Notes under the pieces: generated by a model
The model's database searches: none
Told to the model about the DNA's origin: nothing
Seen by the model: only the letters and a program-made list of their open reading frames with translations
In this document: positions 50,073-57,196 of the stretch, piece after piece
How the letters are laid out: each line of letters begins with the position of its first letter
Position numbering within the stretch: position 1 is the first letter of the stretch
Source of the DNA: an uncultured Eubacteriales bacterium
GTDB lineage: Bacteria > Bacillota > Clostridia > Christensenellales > Aristaeellaceae
Assembly: GCA_900540045.1 (NCBI GenBank)
Contig: UQEF01000003.1
Location: 32,039 to 96,038, forward strand
DNA: 64,000 bases
Reading direction: 5' to 3'
Program-made: the position numbers and the translations under genes

Positions 50073-50930
50073 ATGCATGACAAGCCCGTTTCTCTGATTG
50101 CCATGGACATGGACGGCACACTGCTGGATTCGCGTCAGCGCCTCACACCGGGAAACCTGGCGGCGTTGCGAAAGGCGCAGGCAGCCGGGATTCATCTGGC
50201 CGTCTGCAGCGGCCGCCTGCCCGGCGATGTGGCCATGTTCCTTGACGAAGCCGGCCTGCCCGACTGTGCCATCCTGTCGCTCAATGGAGCCTATTGCCTG
50301 AAACGATGTATGGAGGGCGAGTTTTTCAACCATCCTCTTGAGAACGCTACGCTGGAAGCGGCAGTGGCGATTCTGCGCCGCGCGCGCTTTCCCTTTGGAT
50401 GCTTTGCCCAGAATCGCCTGGCTATCTTCAAGGGCGATTTTCAGGTGGATGACGATTTTTGGGGCACGTATACCTGCGGCCGCTTCGCTCCTCAATATCT
50501 CTATGGCATGGCGGGGCTTGACGCCCTGCACGCGCAGGGGGTGAATAAGCTGCTGTGCATGGCTCGGGATGAGGAGAAGCTGGAGCGCGTCCGGCAGGCG
50601 CTGTCTGCCCTGCCCGGATTGGATGTAACCAGCTCCTGGAGCATGAATCTGGAACTGATGCCCGCGGGAGTGAACAAGGGCATGGCGGTGGCCGCGCTGG
50701 CGCAAAGGCTGGGCATCGGACCTGAGAGCGTGATGGCGCTGGGCGACTACGACAACGATGTGAGCATGCTTTCGTATGCGGGGGTGAGCGTGGCCATGGC
50801 AAACGCGAGCGAGCGGGCGCGCGCGGCGGCCCGATACCGTACCCTCAGCAATGACGAGGATGGCGTGGCCCATGCCATCCAGCGATATGCCCTGGCACAG
50901 GCGCTTGACTGTCAGGGGATGGAAAAGTAA
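50073..50930 (+). CDS. Cof-type HAD phosphatase
   Basis: 285 residues. HAD IIB phosphatase: motif I 'LIAMDMDGTLLDSRQRLT' with the nucleophile Asp, motif II Ser in 'LAVCSGRLPGDV', C2B cap (about 85-190), motif III Lys in 'GVNKGMAVAALAQRLGI' and motif IV 'VMALGDYDNDVSMLSYA'. Probably dephosphorylates a sugar phosphate or flavin precursor. Its neighbour four kilobases on is a GH65 phosphorylase, but the C2B cap excludes a beta-phosphoglucomutase identity. Confidence 0.92.
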   Translation: MHDKPVSLIAMDMDGTLLDSRQRLTPGNLAALRKAQAAGIHLAVCSGRLPGDVAMFLDEAGLPDCAILSLNGAYCLKRCMEGEFFNHPLENATLEAAVAILRRARFPFGCFAQNRLAIFKGDFQVDDDFWGTYTCGRFAPQYLYGMAGLDALHAQGVNKLLCMARDEEKLERVRQALSALPGLDVTSSWSMNLELMPAGVNKGMAVAALAQRLGIGPESVMALGDYDNDVSMLSYAGVSVAMANASERARAAARYRTLSNDEDGVAHAIQRYALAQALDCQGMEK

Positions 50931-51056
50931 GAAAAGCTGCCATGAGGCAAGAAAGGGGCTCGCGAAGATCGCTCGCGGGTCCCGTGCCATATAGCGGCGC
51001 GTCATGCCCCGGCCCGCTTTATGCATACCCTGCCATATGCGGGGAGGGATGCTTGC

Positions 51057-52154
51057 ATGGCGAAAAACGGCGGCGCCGCGGGAATGGCGGCGTGCCTGGG
51101 CGCGATCGTGGGGGCCGGATTTGCATCCGGGCGGGAAGTGGTCGCCTTTTTTACACGCTACGGTGTGCACGCCCGGTGGCTGATTCCGCTGTCGGCCATG
51201 ACACTGGCGCTGCTGTGCGCCCTGTGTATGGACGTTGCGCGGCGGCGCGGCACGGATCGCTGGTGGGACCTGTATGAGGGCATGCCTCCGTGGGTGCGCA
51301 TTGGCGCGCGCCTGTGCGCTGCCATGATGCTGGCAGTGACGGGCGGCGCCATGATTTCGGCTTCCGGCTGGCTGGCCATGCTGCTGTGGGCAAGCGAATG
51401 GGCATATCCCATCGGCGCGGTGGGCACACTGTTGACAGCATGGATGGTCGGGCGGCGCGGCCTGAGAGCGTTGGGCTGGATCAGCGGACTGCTGATGGCG
51501 GCGCTTGTGGCCGCGCTGCTGGCCGTGCGCATGGACGGAAGCGCGGCCTCTGCCGCACTGCTTTCACGCGAGCCGAAATCCCTTTTCCGGGCAGCGGGGC
51601 GCGCCGTTGCTTACGCGTCCATGAACCTTGCACTGGCCATTGGGGTAGTATGCCGCTGCGCACAGGGAACGGCGCGCCGGACGGCGTTTCTGTGCTCGGG
51701 ACTGGGCGTGACGTTGGCCGCGCTGCTTATGCTCAGCGACAGCGTATACCAGCGGCAGCCGGGCCTGCTGGGCGAGGCTTTCCCCATCGTGCGGCTGCTG
51801 GCGCAGTTTGGACGGACCGGCTTTCTCATCAGTGCGGGGCTGCTGTTTCTGGCGGTGTTTACGTCGCTGGCGGCGGTGCTGTGCGCACTGGACGGGGCGG
51901 CGCAGGGGTGCGGCCGATCCCTGCGTGCCGCATTGACCCTGGGACCGCCGCTGGCGGTATCGCTGGTGGGCTTTGAAGGCATTGTGGATGGCCTTTACGC
52001 CCCCGCCGGGCTGGCCTGTCTGGTGCTGGTATTTGGCCCGTTGCTGTGGGCGCGCCGCAAACTGCCCCTTGACAATCCGCTTCCCATACAGTACGATAGA
52101 AAAAACGTACAAACGATTGCACAAGGGAAAGGAGAACGCTGTGATGAGCTTTGA
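51057..52154 (+). CDS. YkvI-type membrane transporter
   Basis: 365 residues with about ten membrane segments. Begins 'CLGAIVGAGFASGREVVAFF' as B. subtilis YkvI and its LeuT-fold relatives, followed by 'GVGFASG'-like and 'MISASGWLAMLLWASEW', 'LIALAIGVV'-type helices and 'GFEGIVDGLYAPAGLACL'. Substrate unknown; relatives are putative amino-acid or cation symporters. ATG 51057 has GGGGAGGG 8 bases upstream; in-frame extension to 51021 lacks support. Its 3' end overlaps the GH65 start by 11 bases. Confidence 0.82.
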   Translation: MAKNGGAAGMAACLGAIVGAGFASGREVVAFFTRYGVHARWLIPLSAMTLALLCALCMDVARRRGTDRWWDLYEGMPPWVRIGARLCAAMMLAVTGGAMISASGWLAMLLWASEWAYPIGAVGTLLTAWMVGRRGLRALGWISGLLMAALVAALLAVRMDGSAASAALLSREPKSLFRAAGRAVAYASMNLALAIGVVCRCAQGTARRTAFLCSGLGVTLAALLMLSDSVYQRQPGLLGEAFPIVRLLAQFGRTGFLISAGLLFLAVFTSLAAVLCALDGAAQGCGRSLRAALTLGPPLAVSLVGFEGIVDGLYAPAGLACLVLVFGPLLWARRKLPLDNPLPIQYDRKNVQTIAQGKGERCDEL

Positions 52155-54402
52155 GATTCATCCCTGGAAGGTTGTGGAAACGGGACTCGACAAGGAGCGC
52201 ATGCGCCTGTCCGAAAGCCTCACCTCCACGGGAAACGGCTATATGGGCATGCGCGGAAACTTTGAGGAAGACTACACAGGCGACACCCATCTAGGCACCT
52301 ACATCGGCGGCGTGTGGTTTCCCGACAAGACGCGGGTGGGCTGGTGGAAAAACGGATATCCGCTGTATTTCGGCAAGGTGATCAACGCCGTGCGCCTAAA
52401 CGGCATCCATGTGGAGGTGGATGGCGAGACGCTGGATTTGAACACTGCGCAGGTAGAGGCGTTTTACCGGGAACTGGATATGCAAAACGGCCTGTTTTTG
52501 CGCCGCTTCACCGTGCGCACGGCAGGGGGCAGCGTGCAGGTGGAGGCGGAGCGCTTCGTATCGCTGGCGCAGAAGGAACTGCTGGCCGTGCGCTACCGCC
52601 TCACGCCGGATTATGACGCACACGTGGTGATGCGCCCGTATCTGGATGCCAACGTGCGCAACCTGGACAGCAATTATGACGAAACCTTCTGGGATATGCT
52701 GGAGGAAGAAGAAACCGAGGATGCGCTGGCCCTTTTGACCAAAACGAAGGAGAATCCCTTCGGCACGCCGCGCTTTGCCGTCAGCGCCGCCATGAGCTGC
52801 TGGGCGGACGGGCTGGAGATGGCCGGGCGCAGGCTGGACAGCGGGTATGTGGAAACCCGCTACGAGGGGGACGTGGCGGCGGGTGAGGACGCCGTTATGG
52901 AAAAGTACGCCCTGTGCTTCACCAGCCGCGACTATGATGAAAAGGTGCTGAGCACCCTGTCGCTCAAGGCCGCCGCGCGCGCTCGCGAGGTGGGGTATGA
53001 CGCGCTGCGCGATGCGCACACCGCGGCCTGGCGCGACCGCTGGGCGGGCTGCGACGTGACCATTCAGGGCGACGACGCGGCCCAGCAGGGCATCCGCTTC
53101 AACCTCTTCCAGCTGCTCAGCACCTATTCGGGCGATGATGCACGCCTCAACATCGGGCCCAAGGGCTTCACCGGCGAAAAATACGGCGGCGCCACCTACT
53201 GGGATACCGAGGCATACTGCCTGCCGGTCTACATGGCCATCGCCGGTCAGGACGTGGCCAAGCAGCTGCTGCTCTACCGCTGGCTCCAGCTGGACGGCGC
53301 CTACCACAACGCGCGGCAGCAGGGCCTGAAGGGTGCGCTGTATCCCATGGTGACCTTTACCGGCGTGGAGTGCCACAACGAATGGGAGATCACCTTTGAG
53401 GAGATCCATCGAAACGGCGCCATCGCCCATGCCATCTTCAACTATGCCACCTATACCGGCGACATGGACTACATGCTGCGCGAGGGATTGGACGTGCTGT
53501 GCGGCGTTGCCCGGTTCTACACCGACCGCGTGCATTTTTCCAATCGACATGGCAAATACATGATTCATGGCGTCACTGGCCCCAATGAATATGAGAACAA
53601 CGTCAACAACAACTGGTACACCAACCGCATCGCGGCATGGAGCATTGGGCTGTTCGTCACCCAGGCGCGCCGTGCGTCGCAGGAGCGCCGCCGGGAGCTG
53701 GCTATCACAGAGGACGAGCTTGCGCACATGGTTGACGTGGTGGAAAAGATGTACTATCCGGAGGATGCGGAACTGGGCATCTTCGTGCAGCATGACACCT
53801 TCCTGGACAAGGAACTGATGCCCGCCTCGGACATTCCCGCCGGGGAGCGGCCCATCAACCAGCACTGGTCGTGGGACCATATCCTGCGCAGCTGCTTTAT
53901 CAAGCAGGCGGATGTGCTGCAGGGATTGTACTTTCTCAATCATCTCTACGACGTGGAGACCATTCGCCGCAACTTTGATTTCTACGAGCCCATGACCGTG
54001 CATGAGAGCAGCCTGTCGCCCTGCGTGCACAGCATTCTGGCGGCCCAGCTGGGCTATCACGAAAAGGCCGTGGAGATGTATCAGCGCACCGCCCGCCTGG
54101 ACCTGGACAACATCAACAACGATACCGACGACGGCCTGCACATCACCAGCATGGCCGGCAGCTGGCTGGCCATGGCGCACGGCTTTGCGGGTATGCGTAC
54201 CACCGACGGCCTGAGCCTGTCGCCGTTTTTGCCTGATGCCTGGCAGGGCTATGCCTTCCAGTTCCATTACCGCGGCCGCGTGATCCGCGTAAGCGTGCGC
54301 CCGGGTCAGGCACTGGTGGAGCTGCTTCAGGGAAAACCGCTGAAAATGACCCTCTGCGGCCAGGAGCAAACCCTTTCCGATTCGATCTCTCATGCGCTCT
54401 GA
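52144..54402 (+). CDS. GH65 glycoside phosphorylase, maltose phosphorylase-like
   Basis: 752 residues, normal for GH65. It would phosphorolyse maltose (or an alpha-glucobiose) to beta-glucose-1-phosphate and glucose. Visible: N-terminal 'MSFEIHPWKVVETGLDKERM', 'GNGYMGMRGNFEE', 'NIGPKGFTGEKYGGATYWDT', 'ECHNEWEITFEEIHRNG', general acid E482 in 'GPNEYENNVNNNWYTN', and the phosphate site 'HESSLSPCVHS' at about 620. GFTGEKYGGATYWDTEAY fits maltose phosphorylase. No beta-phosphoglucomutase adjoins it. ATG 52144, with GTG 52141 possible; AAAGGAG 9 bases upstream. Confidence 0.93.
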   Translation: MSFEIHPWKVVETGLDKERMRLSESLTSTGNGYMGMRGNFEEDYTGDTHLGTYIGGVWFPDKTRVGWWKNGYPLYFGKVINAVRLNGIHVEVDGETLDLNTAQVEAFYRELDMQNGLFLRRFTVRTAGGSVQVEAERFVSLAQKELLAVRYRLTPDYDAHVVMRPYLDANVRNLDSNYDETFWDMLEEEETEDALALLTKTKENPFGTPRFAVSAAMSCWADGLEMAGRRLDSGYVETRYEGDVAAGEDAVMEKYALCFTSRDYDEKVLSTLSLKAAARAREVGYDALRDAHTAAWRDRWAGCDVTIQGDDAAQQGIRFNLFQLLSTYSGDDARLNIGPKGFTGEKYGGATYWDTEAYCLPVYMAIAGQDVAKQLLLYRWLQLDGAYHNARQQGLKGALYPMVTFTGVECHNEWEITFEEIHRNGAIAHAIFNYATYTGDMDYMLREGLDVLCGVARFYTDRVHFSNRHGKYMIHGVTGPNEYENNVNNNWYTNRIAAWSIGLFVTQARRASQERRRELAITEDELAHMVDVVEKMYYPEDAELGIFVQHDTFLDKELMPASDIPAGERPINQHWSWDHILRSCFIKQADVLQGLYFLNHLYDVETIRRNFDFYEPMTVHESSLSPCVHSILAAQLGYHEKAVEMYQRTARLDLDNINNDTDDGLHITSMAGSWLAMAHGFAGMRTTDGLSLSPFLPDAWQGYAFQFHYRGRVIRVSVRPGQALVELLQGKPLKMTLCGQEQTLSDSISHAL

Positions 54403-54416
54403 GGCGCACCCCCTTT

Positions 54417-54468
54417 CCGCCTCCCGCATAGGATGCAGTATCATGCATCGGCGGGAGGCGGTTTTTTT
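54417..54468 (+). terminator. Terminator of GH65 gene overlapping the spoVFA start
   Basis: CCGCCTCCCGC (54417-54427) pairs with GCGGGAGGCGG (54451-54461), then seven T. The right arm contains GGGAGG, the ribosome-binding site of spoVFA, and the T-run runs into its TTG start. Confidence 0.85.
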
Positions 54469-55312
54469 GCTGAGAAAACTGTTGGTGGCCGGCGGCGATG
54501 GCCGCATGCTGCGCATGGCGCGCATGCTGGCCGGGGACGGGTTCGCCGTATCCACTTTGGGCCTGGTTTCCGGGGATGAGAAAGAGGCCGGTATCGCATC
54601 GGCGGAGGCCCTGCTCTTTCCCTACCCCTTTGCAGTCCGGGACGGGCGCGTTCCCACGCTCACAGGCTTGACCCTGCATCCGGAAGATGTGCTGGAAAGT
54701 GCGCGGCCGGACGCGGTGCTGCTGGCGGGCGCGGGCCTGGGAGCCTGCCTGGAGGCGCCGGAGACACGTGCAAAGCGGTTCCGGCTGTTCCTGTATGAGA
54801 GCAGCCCGACCTTCCTGGACCGCAATGCGGACCTGTCCGCCGAGGGGGCGCTGGTACAGGCGATGGGCCGCACCGGAGACGCGCTGCCGGATATGACGGT
54901 GCTGGTGACGGGCTATGGGCGGTTTGGCCGCGCGCTGGCGGCAAAGCTCAAGACGCTGGGCGCGGACGTATGGGTGGCCGCCCGCCGCGAGGAACAGCGG
55001 CTTGCCGCCAGAAGCGGCGGCATGCGCGCCGCGTCCCTTGCGGAGATGCCTGCCCTGATGGGCCGGGTGGACATGGTGCTCAATACCATTCCTGCCCGCG
55101 TACTGGGGACGGAGGCGCTCGCTGCCCTGCCCAAGGGCGCGTGGCTTTTGGAACTGGCCAGCGCCCCCTATGGCTTTGACCGCGACGCAGCCGCGGCGAT
55201 GGGGCTGAACGTCGAGGTCCTGCCCGCCTTGCCCGCACGCTACGCACCCAGGAGCGCTGCGCGCGCACTCAAACAGGTCAGTATGGAATTGCTCCGGGAG
55301 GCTTCGCTATGA
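54467..55312 (+). CDS. spoVFA: Dipicolinate synthase subunit A
   Basis: 281 residues. With SpoVFB it oxidises dihydrodipicolinate to dipicolinic acid in the mother cell, for spore-core calcium-DPA. Visible: 'LLVAGGDGRMLRMARMLAGD', the Rossmann motif 'VLVTGYGRFGRALAAKLKTL' at about 145-164, 'VWVAARR', 'VLNTIPARVLG' and 'LLELASAPYGFD'. TTG 54467 has GGGAGG 8 bases upstream; the in-frame ATG at 54443 has no site. Its ribosome-binding site lies within the upstream terminator stem. A few bases upstream, CATAGGATG resembles a sigma-K -10 (CATAnnnTA), a tentative match. Confidence 0.9.
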   Translation: MLRKLLVAGGDGRMLRMARMLAGDGFAVSTLGLVSGDEKEAGIASAEALLFPYPFAVRDGRVPTLTGLTLHPEDVLESARPDAVLLAGAGLGACLEAPETRAKRFRLFLYESSPTFLDRNADLSAEGALVQAMGRTGDALPDMTVLVTGYGRFGRALAAKLKTLGADVWVAARREEQRLAARSGGMRAASLAEMPALMGRVDMVLNTIPARVLGTEALAALPKGAWLLELASAPYGFDRDAAAAMGLNVEVLPALPARYAPRSAARALKQVSMELLREASL

Positions 55313-55914
55313 AAAAGACCAGCATCGGATTTGCCATGACGGGTTCCTTTTGCACCTTTGAACGGGTGCTCAAGCAGATGGAAGCACTGGTGCGGCGCGG
55401 GTACGAGGTGCTGCCCGTGCTGTCCTTTAACGCCGGGACGCTGGATACGCGCTTCATGACGGCGGAGCACCTGCGCGCGCGCATCGTGGAGATCACCGGC
55501 AACGAGCCCATTGATACATTGGCCGGGGCCGAGCCTATCGGGCCCAAGAAAATGACCGACGTGTTTCTCATCGCCCCGGCCACGGGCAACAGCCTGGCAA
55601 AGCTGGCCGGCGGTATCTATGATACGCCCGCTTTGCTGGGCGCCAAGAGCCATCTGCGCAATGACCGGCCTCTGGTGCTGGCCGTATCCACCAATGACGG
55701 GCTGGGCGCGGCGGCGCAGAATATCGGCCGCCTCCTCAACGTGCGCAATATTTACTTTGTGCCCTTCGGCCAGGATGACCCGGTGAAGAAGCCCCGGTCG
55801 CTGGTGGCGGATTTCAGCCAGATTCCGCGCACCATCGCGGCGGCGCTGTCCGGCGTGCAGATGCAGCCCATGCTGTCTTACGGCGCAGAGGGAGAGGCCC
55901 CTACCCTGCATTAA
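55309..55914 (+). CDS. spoVFB: Dipicolinate synthase subunit B
   Basis: 201 residues, flavoprotein (Dfp/UbiX-like) fold. Visible: 'IGFAMTGSFCTFERVLKQME', 'GAEPIGPKKMTDVFLIAPAT', 'APATGNSLAKLAGGIYDTPA' and 'LVLAVSTNDGLGAAAQNIGR', then 'YFVPFGQDDPVKKPRSLVAD'. It pairs with SpoVFA; the ATG overlaps the spoVFA stop. In many Clostridia DPA is made by EtfA-type activity instead, so the spoVF pair here is informative about the lineage. Confidence 0.95.
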   Translation: MKKTSIGFAMTGSFCTFERVLKQMEALVRRGYEVLPVLSFNAGTLDTRFMTAEHLRARIVEITGNEPIDTLAGAEPIGPKKMTDVFLIAPATGNSLAKLAGGIYDTPALLGAKSHLRNDRPLVLAVSTNDGLGAAAQNIGRLLNVRNIYFVPFGQDDPVKKPRSLVADFSQIPRTIAAALSGVQMQPMLSYGAEGEAPTLH

Positions 55915-55966
55915 ACCAGTCATCTCTGTCAAAACCTGTCCTGCATGGGGAAATGTTGTAACAAAC

Positions 55967-55995
55967 TTGCAATAAAATTGATTTCGTTGTAAACT
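55967..55995 (+). promoter_or_regulatory. Promoter of the DUF3298-like gene and ftsK
   Basis: TTGCAA (55967-55972), 17-base spacer, TAAACT (55990-55995), about 38 bases before the ATG at 56034. Confidence 0.58.
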
Positions 55996-56033
55996 ATATG
56001 ATGCAAAAGAATCGCCGGAAGGAAGTGACCGCC

Positions 56034-57179
56034 ATGCGAAAAATGCTGTGTATCCTGCTGTTGCTGCTGGCGTTGGCTGCACCTGCCCTGGCCCAGACCC
56101 AGGTGGACGAGGTACGTACGCAGATCGGGGAGAGTTATGTGGCCTATCCCCAGCTTACGGGCATGGCGGACGAGGCCGTGCAGAAAAAGATCAATGACGA
56201 CATCGTGCTTTCCTCCGGCGTGGCCAATCATCTGGTCACGCTGGCCACGCTGGGGGACAGCCCCTGGGGTTTGAAGGTGGACTACCAGGTGAAATTGCTG
56301 GGTGAGAACGTGTTTTCCGCCGTGATCAACGCCCAGGGTAAAATGCCGGATGGTCATGAGGGACAGGCCTATTCCGCCCTGACCTATGATCTGGCCACCG
56401 GCGAGCGGCTCACGCTGGACGCGCTTTTTGAGGACGTGGGTGCGGCGGTCGCGTGGATGGAGGCTGCCGCGGAGGAAAGCCTGGGGCAGGAGCTGAGCGG
56501 CTATATGGAATACAGCGATATCACGCCTCTGCCGCGAGAGGCCTTTACCTTGGATGCCGGCGGCATTACCTTCTGGTACCCGTCCGATCAGCTGCGCCTG
56601 ATGAGCGGCTGCAGCGGCGCCTGCCAGTTTTTCTACAGCGAGCTTGCGCCGTTCCTCCTGACGGAAGAGGATGCCGTGCCCGCACAGATCGGCGCGGTAC
56701 AGGCCCCTCTGTCCCAGCAGGAAGCCCGCAAGGCCATCGAGGCCGCGGTTACCGAGGGCAAGCTGCCCCATGTGCCTGTTACGCTTGGCGACCGCATGAC
56801 CGACGTGGTGGACCGCTACCGCCTGCTGCGAACGCCGGACGAGTTTCCCGGCGGGCGCTATTACGTGCTGGAGGACCCGGCCTTCCGCGAGATACTGGTC
56901 ATCTCCGACGCCATTCAGAGTGGCTATGGCGCGTCCGTGGTAGAGGGTGTACAGATGCGCCGCGGCGATCTGTGCGGCCTGCTGATTGGACAGGCTGTGC
57001 GGGAGGACTGGCACGCCATTTTGGGCGAGCCCGATGAAACCATGACCTTTACCGACAGCATGGCCTATGACTACGGCCTGCCTGTGGGCGAAAGCGATAT
57101 TTATCATTTCGGGGAGCACGAGCTCAGGCTTCACGCCGATACGGACGGCGTGCTGTGTGCCGTGCAGCTTGGCAAGTAA
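56034..57179 (+). CDS. Secreted DUF3298-like protein
   Basis: 381 residues with signal peptide (MRKMLCILLLLLALAAPALA). Residues 25-215 follow the DUF4163/DUF3298 pattern seen in PdaC and RsiV: 'AYPQLTGMADEAVQKKINDD', 'LTYDLATGERLTLDALF', 'FTLDAGGITFWYPSDQLRLM', 'GACQFFYSEL'. The rest (DRYRLLRTPDEFPGGRYYVL; PDETMTFTDSMAYDYGLPVG) is unassigned. In PdaC and RsiV this module binds lysozyme-like or cell-wall ligands, so an envelope role is plausible. ATG 56034 has AAGGAAGTG upstream; earlier ATG 55998 has none. Cotranscribed with ftsK, 17 bases downstream. Confidence 0.75.
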   Translation: MRKMLCILLLLLALAAPALAQTQVDEVRTQIGESYVAYPQLTGMADEAVQKKINDDIVLSSGVANHLVTLATLGDSPWGLKVDYQVKLLGENVFSAVINAQGKMPDGHEGQAYSALTYDLATGERLTLDALFEDVGAAVAWMEAAAEESLGQELSGYMEYSDITPLPREAFTLDAGGITFWYPSDQLRLMSGCSGACQFFYSELAPFLLTEEDAVPAQIGAVQAPLSQQEARKAIEAAVTEGKLPHVPVTLGDRMTDVVDRYRLLRTPDEFPGGRYYVLEDPAFREILVISDAIQSGYGASVVEGVQMRRGDLCGLLIGQAVREDWHAILGEPDETMTFTDSMAYDYGLPVGESDIYHFGEHELRLHADTDGVLCAVQLGK

Positions 57180-57196
57180 CGGAGGAAAGGACATAC

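Noticed and set aside
50073-50930. HAD protein as beta-phosphoglucomutase partner of GH65
   Set aside because: The cap is inserted after motif II (C2B, Cof type), whereas PgmB has a C1 cap, and it lacks PgmB motifs.
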